DNA from: Nocardia testacea NBRC 100365
GTDB taxonomy: Bacteria > Actinomycetota > Actinomycetes > Mycobacteriales > Mycobacteriaceae
Assembly (NCBI RefSeq): GCF_000308775.1
Contig: NZ_BAGJ01000051.1
Coordinates: 1 to 40,348 of the forward strand
DNA: 40,348 nucleotides
Reading direction: 5' to 3'
The position numbers were made by a program, and so were the translations under genes. Positions 8,030 through 16,195 of the stretch are shown one piece after another (the first letter of the stretch is position 1; each line of letters starts with the position of its first letter). The notes below the pieces were generated by a model. That model was not told the DNA's origin. It searched no databases and saw only the letters and a program-made list of their open reading frames with translations.

Positions 8030-8869
8030 GTGAAGCATGTGCACGCCGGAAAGGTGCGCGACCTGTACACCGACGGTGACACGTTGCTCCTCGTCGCGTC
8101 CGACCGCGTATCGGTGTACGACGTATCGCTGCCCACCCCGATCCCGGACAAGGGCGCGCTGCTCACCCGGTTGTCCAACTGGTGGTTCGAGTACTTCGCC
8201 GATATCCCCAACCACGTGCTGTCCACCACCGACGTCCCGGCGGAGTTCGCGGGCCGGGCCGTGCGGGTGAAGCCGCTGAAGATGGTGCTGGTGGAATGCG
8301 TCGCCCGGGGGTACCTGGTGGGTTCGGGGTGGAAGGACTACCAGCGCACCGGGTCGGTCTCCGGGATCCGGTTGCCCGACGGCTTGCGCGAAGGCGACAA
8401 ACTGCCCGAACCGATCTTCACGCCGACCACCAAGGTCTCCGAGACCGGGCACGACGAGCCCATGACCTTCGATGATGTGGTCGCGCAGGAGGGTGCCGAG
8501 GTCGCCGCGCGCCTGCGTGACCTCACCCTCGACCTGTACTCCCGGGGCGCGGCCTACGCGGCCGAACGCGGGGTGATCATCGCCGACACCAAGGTCGAAT
8601 TCGGCTGGGACGGTGATGTCCTCACCCTGGGTGACGAGTTGCTGACCTCCGACTCCTCCCGCTTCTGGCCGGCCGCGGAATGGGAGCCGGGGCGGCCGCA
8701 GCGGTCGTTCGACAAGCAGTTCGTCCGGGACTGGGCCACCTCCACCGGCTGGGACAAGGAACCGCCCGGTCCGGAGATCCCGGCCGATATTGTCGCGGCG
8801 ACCCGGAGCAAGTACGTCGAAGCCTATGAGCTGATCACCGGGCGTAGCTGGGGAGTGCCGGAGTCGTGA
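8030..8869 (+). CDS. purC: Phosphoribosylaminoimidazole-succinocarboxamide (SAICAR) synthase
   Basis: ATP-dependent ligation of aspartate to CAIR, a step of de novo purine synthesis. The 279-residue protein begins with HAGKVRDLY, the conserved N-terminal strand that binds ATP, followed by LLLVASDRVSVYDV, the conserved LVECVARGYLVGSG, and IIADTKVEFGWD with the catalytic-region Asp and Lys. The GTG start at 8030 has GGAG seven bases upstream. The N-terminus is a few residues shorter than in some relatives, but all core motifs are present. The 3' end overlaps the convergent sigma-factor gene by 46 bases. A TAAGGT hexamer at 7971-7976 could be its -10 box, but I cannot pair it with a clear -35. 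Confidence 0.95.
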   Translation: MKHVHAGKVRDLYTDGDTLLLVASDRVSVYDVSLPTPIPDKGALLTRLSNWWFEYFADIPNHVLSTTDVPAEFAGRAVRVKPLKMVLVECVARGYLVGSGWKDYQRTGSVSGIRLPDGLREGDKLPEPIFTPTTKVSETGHDEPMTFDDVVAQEGAEVAARLRDLTLDLYSRGAAYAAERGVIIADTKVEFGWDGDVLTLGDELLTSDSSRFWPAAEWEPGRPQRSFDKQFVRDWATSTGWDKEPPGPEIPADIVAATRSKYVEAYELITGRSWGVPES

Positions 8870-10143
8870 GGCGGGTGCCGGAGCCGGGCCGCTCGTAGGG
8901 TGAGGTAATCGTATTCGGCGTGGCTGCCGGTCCGGGCGGCCGCTTCGCGGTAGTGGGTGAGCGCCGCGGCGGTATCGCCGGACATCTCATGGAGGTGCGC
9001 ACGCACGGCGGCCAGCCGATGGGTGCCTCGCAGGGCGTCGTCCAATCCGGCGATGAGTGCCAGACCGGCGCGCGGCCCGTCCACCATGGCCGTCGCCACC
9101 GCGAGATTCAGCGTGACCAGCGGGCCCGGTGCCACTCGCCCCAGCAGCAGATAGAGGCGCCGGACCGACTCCCAGTCGGTATCGCCGTACCGGGCGGCCT
9201 GCGCGTGGACTCCGGCGATGGCGGCCTGGATCCGGTAGGTACCGGTGAGGCCGTGGGCCGCGGCGGCGGCCGCCAGCCGCAGGCCCTCGGTGATCGCGGT
9301 GCGGTCCCAGCGCCGCCGATCCTGTTCGGCCAGGGGGACCAGCTCGCCGTGCGGCCCGGTGCGGGCGTCGCGGCGGGCGTCGGTCAGCAGCATCAGGGCG
9401 AGCAGGCCGCTCACTTCCGGGTCGTCGGGCAGTCGCCGCCGGAGCCGGCGGGTGAGCCGGATGGCCTCCGCGGACAGGTCGGTGCGTGCCAGTCGCGTGC
9501 CGGAGCTGCTGGTGTGGCCTTCGGTGAAGATCAGATACAGCACGTGCAGAACCACGGCCAGTCGGCGCTCCCACTGATCGGCGGCCGGCGGCGCGAACGG
9601 TCTGTCCAAGGCTGCCAGCCGTCGTCGGGCCCGGGTCAGCCGCTGCGTCATGGTCGCTTCCGGGATCAGGAAGGCGCGGGCGATCTCGGCGGTGGTGAGC
9701 CCGCCGACCGCGCGCAGCGTCAGTGCGACGGCATGCGCGGGAGGCAGGGCCGGATGGCAGCACAGGAAGAAGAGGGTGAGCGTGTCGTCGTGATCGTCGC
9801 CGGACAGCGCTGGTATCGACGGCTCCGCCACCGTCTCCGCGGAAGCCGCGCCGGTGATCCGGGTCTGCGCGGCGACGCGGGACTCCCGCTCGCGCCGGGC
9901 CATATCGGCCCGGACGGCATCGGTGGCCCGGCGCCTGGCCACGGTCAGCAACCACGCTCCCGGGTTGTCGGGGACCCCGTCGGCGCGCCAGCTGTGTACC
10001 GCCGCGAGCATCGCCTCCTGCAGCGCGTCCTCGGCCGCGGTGAGATCGCCGGACCAGCGGATGAGCGCGCCGAGAACCTGCGGCGTGAGTTCACGCAGCA
10101 GGTCCTCGATCGGATCGCCGCCGTGGCGACGGGTATCGGTCAC
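8824..10143 (-). CDS. ECF sigma factor with long C-terminal extension, ECF42 type
   Basis: A 439-residue RNA polymerase sigma factor. Region 2 is at about residues 15-85 (DLTAAEDALQEAMLAAVHSW, PGAWLLTVARRRATD) and region 4 at about 130-190 (TTAEIARAFLIPEATMTQRL). After these comes a 230-residue helical extension containing AAIAGVHAQA and VRRLYLLLGRVAPGPLVTLN, typical of the ECF42 group, in which a TPR-like extension replaces a classical anti-sigma factor. The ATG overlaps the stop of the upstream YCII/DGPF gene by four bases, which is the standard ECF42 partnership. The target promoters are unknown. The 3' end overlaps purC (convergent) by 46 bases. Confidence 0.92.
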   Translation of the reverse strand: MTDTRRHGGDPIEDLLRELTPQVLGALIRWSGDLTAAEDALQEAMLAAVHSWRADGVPDNPGAWLLTVARRRATDAVRADMARRERESRVAAQTRITGAASAETVAEPSIPALSGDDHDDTLTLFFLCCHPALPPAHAVALTLRAVGGLTTAEIARAFLIPEATMTQRLTRARRRLAALDRPFAPPAADQWERRLAVVLHVLYLIFTEGHTSSSGTRLARTDLSAEAIRLTRRLRRRLPDDPEVSGLLALMLLTDARRDARTGPHGELVPLAEQDRRRWDRTAITEGLRLAAAAAAHGLTGTYRIQAAIAGVHAQAARYGDTDWESVRRLYLLLGRVAPGPLVTLNLAVATAMVDGPRAGLALIAGLDDALRGTHRLAAVRAHLHEMSGDTAAALTHYREAAARTGSHAEYDYLTLRAARLRHPPHDSGTPQLRPVISS

Positions 10144-10541
10144 AGGTCCCCGGCGGGCGCGGACATGATCTGGCGGACCTCGATGTATTCGCCGATCGGC
10201 TTACCGCCGGGGCCGGGCGCCGCGGAGGCCTGCGCGGCGATCTCGACGGCCCGGTCGGGCCCGTCGACATCGACGATCCAGTAGCCGGCCAGGAACTCCT
10301 TCGTCTCGGCCCACGGGCCGTCGGTGACCACCGGCGCCGAGCGGCCGTCGGAGCTGACCAGCCGGGCCTCCTCCGGGCCGCTGAGGCCCTGGGCGTCGAC
10401 CAGTTCGCCCGCCGCGGCCAGCTGGGCACCGAGGGTGCGCTGGAATTCGATATGGGCGGCGATGTCCTCGGGCGCCCAGTCCGGCAGCGGGGTATCGCAG
10501 TAGGCGGCCGCGGCGTAGGTCTTGATCAGCATGTACTTCAC
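10140..10541 (-). CDS. YCII-related DGPF-domain protein, ECF42 partner
   Basis: A 133-residue YCII/DGPF-domain protein. VKYMLIKTY starts the ferredoxin-like fold, and VTDGPWAETKEFLAGYWIVDV carries the DGP(F/W) signature. Such proteins are regularly encoded next to ECF42 sigma factors, whose regulon in studied species includes the DGPF genes themselves. Their biochemical role is not settled. The GTG at 10541 is chosen because AGGAGA lies seven bases upstream and the fold starts at once; the longer frame to 10616 adds only unrelated residues. The stop codon overlaps the sigma gene start (ATGA), so the two form an operon. A CRP-like site lies about 95 bp upstream. Confidence 0.9.
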   Translation of the reverse strand: MKYMLIKTYAAAAYCDTPLPDWAPEDIAAHIEFQRTLGAQLAAAGELVDAQGLSGPEEARLVSSDGRSAPVVTDGPWAETKEFLAGYWIVDVDGPDRAVEIAAQASAAPGPGGKPIGEYIEVRQIMSAPAGDL

Positions 10542-10633
10542 GGGTTCTCCTGATTTCGGTCGCGCCCCGGTGGCGCGTTCACCAAGAGGTCGGAGCCGGG
10601 TCGCCGATTCCGACACAATAAAATCGTTCCTTC

Positions 10634-10649
10634 AGTGATGTAGGTCACA
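10634..10649. promoter_or_regulatory. CRP/GlxR-type binding site
   Basis: AGTGATGTAGGTCACA matches the actinobacterial CRP/GlxR consensus TGTGA-NN-TA-NN-TCACA at every defined base but one. It begins immediately beside the flavoprotein stop codon and lies about 95 bp upstream of the start of the DGPF-ECF42 operon, so it most plausibly controls that operon. No transcription start is known, so activation versus repression cannot be told. Confidence 0.55.
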
Positions 10650-10651
10650 TA

Positions 10652-11872
10652 TCACAGGGGTGCCGAGGTATCCGCCAGTCGGGCCGGATCGACCGGTTCG
10701 CCGGAGCGGATCAGCTCCTTGATCCGGTCGCCCACATCCCACACGTTCACGTTCATCCCCGCCAGCACCCGGTGCTGGGGATCGAGCCAGAACGCCACGA
10801 ATTCCCGGGCCGCGCGGTCACCGCGCACCACCACCTGCTCGTAGTCACCCGGTGCGGCGAAGCCGGTGTATTCCATCCCGAGGTCGTACTGGTCGGTGAA
10901 GAAGTAGGGGAGCCGGTCGTAGGACGCGGCCCGGCCGAGCATGGCCGCGGCCGCCACCGCGGGCTGATTCAGCGCGTTCGCCCAGTGCTCCACCCGGATG
11001 CGGCGGCCAAGTACCGGATGGTCCTGCTCGGCGATATCGCCGACCGCGACGATATTCGGATCGCTGCTGGTCAGGCTCGCGTCGACGAGGACACCGCCAT
11101 CGGTCAGCAGACCGGCCGCGGTGGCGAGTTCGATATTCGGCTTCGCTCCCACCGCCATCAGGATTGCGTCCGCGCCGAATTCGGTACCGTCCGCGAGGGC
11201 GACCCCGGTCGCGCGGCCGTCCGCTGTCGTGATCTGCTGGACCCGCGCCCCGAAACGCAGGTCGACCCCGTGGTCGCGGTGTAGGTCCGCGAACACCTCG
11301 CCCATCTCCGGGCCCAGCGCGCCCAACAGGGGCGCGGACGCGGTCTCGACGATGGTGACCGCCACATCCGCGGCGCGTGCTGCCGCGGTGACCTCCAGCC
11401 CGATCCAGCCCGCCCCGATCACCACCAGACGCCGGGCGGTGCGGAACAGTTCGATCAGGGCATCCGATTCGTCCAGAGTGCGCAGCGTGTACACGCCCTC
11501 GGCATCGGCGCCGGGAATCGGCAACCGGCGCGACGACGCACCCGTGGCCAGCGCGAGTCTGTCGTACTCCAGCGTCGAGCCGTCGGGCAGGTCCACGGTG
11601 CGGGCGGCCCGGTCGATCGTGGTGACCTCGGTGCCCAGCCGCAGATCCACATTGTGGTCCCGGTACCAGGCCGCACTCTCCACGGTGAACTCCTCGACCG
11701 GCTTCGTACCGGCCAGATACTCCTTGGACAGCGGCGGCCGCTCGTACGGTAGCCGCTCTTCCCTGCCGATCAGGGTGACGTGACCGTCGAAATCGTTGTC
11801 CCGCAGTGCCCGTGCGACCTTCGCCCCGGCCAGGCCGGCGCCGACGATCACGAAATGCTGCGCAGATGTCAT
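10652..11872 (-). CDS. NAD(P)H-dependent FAD oxidoreductase, ferredoxin/rubredoxin reductase-like
   Basis: A 406-residue flavoprotein of the class that passes electrons from NAD(P)H to ferredoxin or rubredoxin (rhodocoxin reductase type). FVIVGAGLAGAKVARAL (residues 7-23) binds FAD, VVIGAGWIGLEVTAAA (about 149-164) binds the nicotinamide cofactor, and IVAVGDIAE (about 274-282) is the second FAD motif. The C-terminal domain containing DQYDLGMEYTG is typical of the family. It is divergent from the DsbA-like gene. No ferredoxin or cytochrome P450 gene lies next to it, so the redox partner is unknown. AGGGAG lies about ten bases before the ATG. Confidence 0.88.
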   Translation of the reverse strand: MTSAQHFVIVGAGLAGAKVARALRDNDFDGHVTLIGREERLPYERPPLSKEYLAGTKPVEEFTVESAAWYRDHNVDLRLGTEVTTIDRAARTVDLPDGSTLEYDRLALATGASSRRLPIPGADAEGVYTLRTLDESDALIELFRTARRLVVIGAGWIGLEVTAAARAADVAVTIVETASAPLLGALGPEMGEVFADLHRDHGVDLRFGARVQQITTADGRATGVALADGTEFGADAILMAVGAKPNIELATAAGLLTDGGVLVDASLTSSDPNIVAVGDIAEQDHPVLGRRIRVEHWANALNQPAVAAAAMLGRAASYDRLPYFFTDQYDLGMEYTGFAAPGDYEQVVVRGDRAAREFVAFWLDPQHRVLAGMNVNVWDVGDRIKELIRSGEPVDPARLADTSAPL

Positions 11873-11963
11873 GGCTGATACTCCCTTGTGGTGGGTGGTT
11901 CCAGCGACGATCCGAATGCTCCCGCCAGCCTACAAAGGACAGCACCGATCTCCCGGCCGGTTC

Positions 11964-11990
11964 GGGAACGAAAATCCCGCGGGCGGGGTT
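11964..11990 (+). promoter_or_regulatory. SigH/SigR-type promoter for the DsbA-like gene
   Basis: GGGAAC at 11964-11969 and GTT at 11988-11990 leave exactly 18 bases between GGAAC and GTT, as in the thiol-oxidative-stress promoters of SigH (mycobacteria) and SigR (Streptomyces). The downstream gene is the homologue of Rv2466c, a known member of the SigH regulon, which supports the call. The untranslated leader would be about 90 bases. Confidence 0.7.
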
Positions 11991-12088
11991 GCTCGGTACA
12001 GCGCCTGTGCCCGGCGACCGGCCGGCACTACGGCGGTAGCCGTGGCGGTGGGTGGTACCCGCCGTCGCCCCGTGGAGAGGAACGAAAC

Positions 12089-12736
12089 GTGCCCGACTCG
12101 GCCGAGAAGAAGGACCTTGCCGAATTCTGGTTCGACCCCCTGTGCCCGTGGTGCTGGATCACCTCCCGGTGGATCCTCGAGGTCGCGAAGGTCCGTGATA
12201 TCGAGACGCGGTTCCATGTGATGAGCCTGGCGGTGCTCAATGAGGGGCGCGATCTGCCTCCGGAGTACCAGGAGCTCATGACTTACGCCTGGGGACCGGT
12301 CCGGGTGGCCGTCGCCGCGGCGGAGCAGCACGGCGAGGAGATCCTTCCGCCCCTGTACACCGCGCTGGGGACCCGGTTCCACAATCGCCGCGCCGAATTC
12401 GAGCGCGAGGACGACCGGCGGGGTACTTTCGCCGCGATCGTGGCGGACGCGCTCGCCGAAGTCGGGCTGCCGGCCGAACTGTCGGCCGCCGCGGAGAGCA
12501 GCGAATACGACGAGGCGCTGCGCAAGAGCCACCACGCCGGGATGGACAAGGTGGGACCCGATGTCGGGACGCCGACCATCCACGTCAACGGAGTCGCATT
12601 CTTCGGCCCGGTGCTCTCCCGTATTCCGCGTGGTGAGGAAGCGGGCAAATTGTGGGACGCCGTGGTGACCCTGGCGGCCTACCCGCACTTCTTCGAACTC
12701 AAGCGCACCCGCGACGAGAACCCGGAATTCGACTGA
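12089..12736 (+). CDS. DsbA-family mycothiol-dependent reductase, Rv2466c-like
   Basis: A 215-residue thioredoxin-fold protein with a DsbA-type helical insertion. The active site CPWC is at residues 19-22, the same positions as in M. tuberculosis Rv2466c, a mycothiol-dependent oxidoreductase/nitroreductase of the oxidative stress response. [16 protein letters not shown] contains the cis-proline of the fold. There is no signal peptide, so it acts in the cytoplasm. The GTG at 12089 is preceded by GAGAGG; longer in-frame starts back to 11888 would include the SigH-type promoter and are rejected. In M. tuberculosis the same gene lies between pepN (Rv2467) and rpiB (Rv2465c); here a flavoprotein, sigma operon and purC have been added on one side and an M48 protease on the other. 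Confidence 0.93.
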   Translation: MPDSAEKKDLAEFWFDPLCPWCWITSRWILEVAKVRDIETRFHVMSLAVLNEGRDLPPEYQELMTYAWGPVRVAVAAAEQHGEEILPPLYTALGTRFHNRRAEFEREDDRRGTFAAIVADALAEVGLPAELSAAAESSEYDEALRKSHHAGMDKVGPDVGTPTIHVNGVAFFGPVLSRIPRGEEAGKLWDAVVTLAAYPHFFELKRTRDENPEFD

Positions 12737-12781
12737 GCCGCCGGGTTGCGGTGCCCGATCGGACGCCGCAACCCGCCCGGC

Positions 12782-13837
12782 TCAGTGCGGGGTTTTCGAC
12801 AGTGTGACCATATCGCCGCCGTACCCGGGAGCCGGCGGTTGCCCGGGCATCGGGGCGAACCGCGGCGGCGCCGGGTTCGGCCGCCAGAACAGCCGCCCGT
12901 GCCGGCTGCGGTCACGCAACGCCCACATGCGCCAGGTCAGTACCGGATGCGAGGACATCGCATTGACCATCCACACGAAGAAACCACGTTCCTGGGCCGC
13001 GCGGTCGGCCATCTCGTCGAATCCGACCACCGAGTTCAGGTACTTCCCGGCCGCCAGGGTGCCCATCGCGGCGGGCGCTCCCTGCGGCCGGTGGCAGTAG
13101 CCGTGGTTGTCGGCGGTGTACTCCTGGGCGCGGATCAGCGTGTTGCCCAGGATCGGCAGGAACGGCGCCAGGAACATGCCGAGCTGGCGCCAATAGGAGG
13201 CGTGGCCGGCCGCGATATGGCCCACCTCGTGACCGATGATGAACGCCAGGGCGTCTGGTTCGCGGGCGGCGCCGCTGATCTCGAACAGATCGCTGTACAC
13301 CACCACGTAGCGGCGGAAACCGTGCCCGGAGGCGAAGGCGTTGATCCGTCCGTTGCCCAGCACGACGTAGGCGTCCGGCGCACTGGCCATGCCGAAGCGG
13401 GCCGCGGCCTCCTGCACCATCCGGTATCCCTCGGGGAACTGGGAGGGCGACATCTTCACCCCGTTCACCCGCTGCGATGAGAGGTTGACACCCCGTCCGA
13501 ACCAGAGCAGCAGCGGCGCCCCCACCAGGATCAGGATGAATTGGTTGACCAGCCCGAAGAACAGGAAGAGGAACGCCAGCAGGTACGAGACGGCGGTGAG
13601 CAGGATCACCACTACCAGTAGCGGGATCTCCCAGCTGTGCCGGGCGGGCATCCCGAACGGCGACAACCCGCGAGGCTCGTGCCGCGGCACCGGCGGCGGG
13701 GGATATCCGCCCGGAAGCGGCACGGACGAGCCGGGATGGTCGGTGAGCCACGGGTAGGGCCCGGGCTCCGGTGTACTCGCGGACCAGGCGGCGCCGGGGC
13801 CGGATCCGGACGGCTGCTGAGGGTCGTGCGGCTGCAT
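12782..13837 (-). CDS. Membrane M48 family zinc metalloprotease
   Basis: A 351-residue protease. The first 75 residues are rich in Pro, Gly and Ser; then come two adjoining transmembrane helices (within IPLLVVVILLTAVSYLLAFL and the following hydrophobic stretch). The M48 zinc motif HEVGH is at residues 203-207, with a further AAGH and a downstream EYTADNHGY supplying the third ligand region, as in HtpX/Ste24 relatives. It probably cleaves membrane or secreted proteins from the cytoplasmic face. I prefer the ATG at 13837 to the GTG two codons earlier because TAGAGT ends seven bases before the ATG, which suggests a leaderless transcript. It is divergent from rpiB. Confidence 0.88.
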   Translation of the reverse strand: MQPHDPQQPSGSGPGAAWSASTPEPGPYPWLTDHPGSSVPLPGGYPPPPVPRHEPRGLSPFGMPARHSWEIPLLVVVILLTAVSYLLAFLFLFFGLVNQFILILVGAPLLLWFGRGVNLSSQRVNGVKMSPSQFPEGYRMVQEAAARFGMASAPDAYVVLGNGRINAFASGHGFRRYVVVYSDLFEISGAAREPDALAFIIGHEVGHIAAGHASYWRQLGMFLAPFLPILGNTLIRAQEYTADNHGYCHRPQGAPAAMGTLAAGKYLNSVVGFDEMADRAAQERGFFVWMVNAMSSHPVLTWRMWALRDRSRHGRLFWRPNPAPPRFAPMPGQPPAPGYGGDMVTLSKTPH

Positions 13838-13914
13838 ACCCACGACTCTAGGCAGTGAGCCGGTGACCCCGCCCGCCGTCGGCGCCCGGTAGGAGGCCTG
13901 ACAGAATCGCAGCC

Positions 13915-14388
13915 ATGCGCGTATACCTGGGTGCCGATCACGCTGGTTTCGAATTGAAGAACGCCGTCAAGGACCACCTGGAAAAGGCCGGTCACGAGGT
14001 CGTCGACTGCGGCGCCCTCGTCTACGACGCACTCGACGACTATCCCGCCTTCTGCATCGAGGCGGCCCGCCGCACCGTCGCCGACCCGGGCAGCCTGGGG
14101 CTGGTCTTCGGGGGCAGCGGTAACGGTGAGCAGATCGCCGCGAACAAGGTGCCCGGTGCACGGTGCGCGCTGGCCTGGAGTGTCGAAACCGCGCGCCTGG
14201 CCCGGGAACACAACAATGCGCAGCTGATCGGTATCGGTGGCCGGATGCACTCGCGTGACGAGGCACTGGCGATCGTGGACGCCTTCATCGAGACCCCGTG
14301 GTCCGGCGAGGAGCGACACCAGCGCCGGATCGATATCCTCGCCGACTACGAGAAGACCGGCGAGCCGCCGGCGCTGCCCGCCAACTGA
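13915..14388 (+). CDS. rpiB: Ribose-5-phosphate isomerase B
   Basis: Interconverts ribose-5-phosphate and ribulose-5-phosphate in the pentose phosphate pathway. The 157-residue protein starts with MRVYLGADHAGFELK, and VFGGSGNGEQIAANKVPG (about residues 64-81) carries the phosphate-binding loop and the catalytic Glu72 used by actinobacterial enzymes. LAREHNNAQLIGIGGRM completes the family pattern. The ATG has a weak Shine-Dalgarno; CAGAAT ends seven bases upstream, so a leaderless message is possible. The Nei-like glycosylase gene follows after 24 bp, the same order as Rv2465c-Rv2464c. Confidence 0.96.
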   Translation: MRVYLGADHAGFELKNAVKDHLEKAGHEVVDCGALVYDALDDYPAFCIEAARRTVADPGSLGLVFGGSGNGEQIAANKVPGARCALAWSVETARLAREHNNAQLIGIGGRMHSRDEALAIVDAFIETPWSGEERHQRRIDILADYEKTGEPPALPAN

Positions 14389-14412
14389 TCCACCGGGCAG
14401 GCGAGTAGTCGG

Positions 14413-15225
14413 GTGCCCGAAGGTCATACCCTGCACCGCCTCGCTCGCCGGCACGACGAGCGGCTGGCCGGCGCGGTGGTGCGGGTGACGAGCCCGCAGG
14501 GGAAATTCGCGGCGGGAGCCGCCCGGGTCGACGGCCGGGTCCTCGTGCGCTCCCAGGCATGGGGCAAACACCTGCTCCACGAATACGAGGGTGAGCTGTA
14601 CGTACACGTCCACCTGGGCCTGTATGGCACCTTCACCGAATCGGAGCTGCCGATGCCGGAGCCGGTGGGGCAGGTCCGGATGCGGCTGACCGGGCCGGGT
14701 CGCGACGGACGTGGATTCGGTACCGACCTGCGGGGCCCCACCGCCTGTGAGATTCTCACCCCGCCCGAGACCGAGGCGCTCATCGCCAGGCTCGGGCCCG
14801 ACCCGCTGCGCCCGGACGCCGACCCGGACCGGGCGTGGGTGCGGATCCGCCGCTCGCGGCGCAGTATCGGATCCTTGCTCATGGATCAGCGGGTGATCGC
14901 CGGAGTGGGCAATGTCTATCGCGCGGAAGTACTTTTCCGGCACGGTATCTCCCCGCAACGCCCGGGCACGGAACTGATCGCCGCACAATGGTCGGCGCTG
15001 TGGGCCGATCTGGTCGACCTGATGCGAGTGGGCGTACGTCGCGGAAAGATGCACGTGGTGCGGCCTGAACACGATCACGGCGCGCCCTCCTACGCCGCGG
15101 ACCGGCCGCGCACCTATGTCTACCGCCGGGCGGGCGAACCCTGCCGATGCTGTAGCGGGCCGGTGCGCCATACCGTGCTCGAGGGCCGGAATCTGTTCTG
15201 GTGCGCGCAGTGTCAGCCGGCGTGA
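14413..15225 (+). CDS. Fpg/Nei family DNA glycosylase, Rv2464c-like
   Basis: Base-excision repair enzyme that removes oxidised bases and nicks the abasic site. The 270-residue protein begins PEGHT, giving the catalytic Pro2 and Glu3. HVHLGLYG and the helix-two-turn-helix MDQRVIAGVGNVYRAEVLF (about residues 157-175) are the family signatures. The C-terminal zinc finger has its cysteines in PCRCC and WCAQC, both CxxC. The PEGHT start, rather than PELPE, places it with the Nei group, Nei2/Rv2464c by synteny. The GTG start is dictated by the need for Pro2. It lies 24 bp after rpiB and is likely co-transcribed. Confidence 0.94.
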   Translation: MPEGHTLHRLARRHDERLAGAVVRVTSPQGKFAAGAARVDGRVLVRSQAWGKHLLHEYEGELYVHVHLGLYGTFTESELPMPEPVGQVRMRLTGPGRDGRGFGTDLRGPTACEILTPPETEALIARLGPDPLRPDADPDRAWVRIRRSRRSIGSLLMDQRVIAGVGNVYRAEVLFRHGISPQRPGTELIAAQWSALWADLVDLMRVGVRRGKMHVVRPEHDHGAPSYAADRPRTYVYRRAGEPCRCCSGPVRHTVLEGRNLFWCAQCQPA

Positions 15226-15235
15226 GCCGTGCGGC

Positions 15236-16186
15236 TCAGCCCGCGACGGCCGTATCGGCGTCGAGCGTTTCGGCGCCGGCGTAGCGGCGCCCGCCCGCGG
15301 TTTTCGCCGAGTACATCGCCTGATCGGCTCGGCGCAGCAGTTCGGCCAGTTCGCTGCGATCCGCCGGCGGGGCATAGGTGGTGCCGACGCTGGCCGAGAC
15401 GGGTACCGGTCCCGCCGACGACCACACCGAATCGTTCAGCGCGTGCACGATGGCATGGGCGAGTTCGGTGACGCAGTTGTCGGCCATCCCGGCCGCCAGC
15501 ACGAATTCGTCCCCGCCGTAGCGGCACACCACCGCGCCCGGCGGCGCCACCTCCCGGAGCCGCTTGGCCAGTTCGACCAGTACCTCGTCGCCCACCGCGT
15601 GACCGTAACTGTCGTTGATCTGCTTGAACCGATCCAGATCCACCACCAGCAGACCCACCCCGCGGTCGGCCTGTTCGACCATCTTGCGTACCCGCTTGCG
15701 CAGCAGGGTGCGGTTGGCCAGGCCGGTGAGGGCGTCGTGGGTGGCCTCGTATTCGAGCCGCTGCTGCAACGCGGCGAATTCGCGGACCCGCTGGGTGGCC
15801 TCGTCGGAGAGATTCTTCTTCTGCTGGGCCAGGGCCAGCTCCTGCAGCGCCTGGGCGTAACTGTCGATGGCCTGGCTGGCCACCAGCGGCCATCGGGTCG
15901 CCACCAGGGAGCCGCGGGGGCCGGCCGGGAAGCCGAGCAGGGTGCGGGTGACCAGCGCGAGCATCCGGACCTGGTGCAGCGGTTCGGCACAGAGGCGGGC
16001 ACCGAGCCGGCGGGCCGCGCGAATCGGGAAGGGATCGGAAACGGTGAGGTGCAGCAACTGCTCGAGAATGTCGACGAGAACAGGTTCGATCTCGGCGGCG
16101 CTGATATCGGCGTCGGGCTGGTCGCCGGCGGCCCGCGCCCACTCCCGTGCCGTGGAACGGACGGGTGGCCGGGTCTCAGCGGTCAT
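15236..16186 (-). CDS. GGDEF-domain protein, probable diguanylate cyclase
   Basis: Makes the second messenger cyclic di-GMP from two GTP. The C-terminal 165 residues of this 316-residue protein form a GGDEF domain: ATHDALTGLANRTLL, VDLDRFKQINDSYGHAVGD and the intact signature RYGGDEF. The N-terminal 145 residues are helical, without membrane segments or a recognised sensor domain. The inhibitory RxxD site normally five residues before GGDEF is absent (the residues there are PPGA), so product inhibition at that site is not expected. GGTGG precedes the ATG at 16186. It is convergent with the glycosylase gene, ten bases apart. Confidence 0.9.
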   Translation of the reverse strand: MTAETRPPVRSTAREWARAAGDQPDADISAAEIEPVLVDILEQLLHLTVSDPFPIRAARRLGARLCAEPLHQVRMLALVTRTLLGFPAGPRGSLVATRWPLVASQAIDSYAQALQELALAQQKKNLSDEATQRVREFAALQQRLEYEATHDALTGLANRTLLRKRVRKMVEQADRGVGLLVVDLDRFKQINDSYGHAVGDEVLVELAKRLREVAPPGAVVCRYGGDEFVLAAGMADNCVTELAHAIVHALNDSVWSSAGPVPVSASVGTTYAPPADRSELAELLRRADQAMYSAKTAGGRRYAGAETLDADTAVAG

Positions 16187-16195
16187 ATCGACCAC

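Noticed and set aside
8920..10284. 454-codon open frame antisense to the ECF42 sigma gene
   Set aside because: It is a shadow of the sigma factor and DGPF genes, both of which have clear motifs and ribosome-binding sites.
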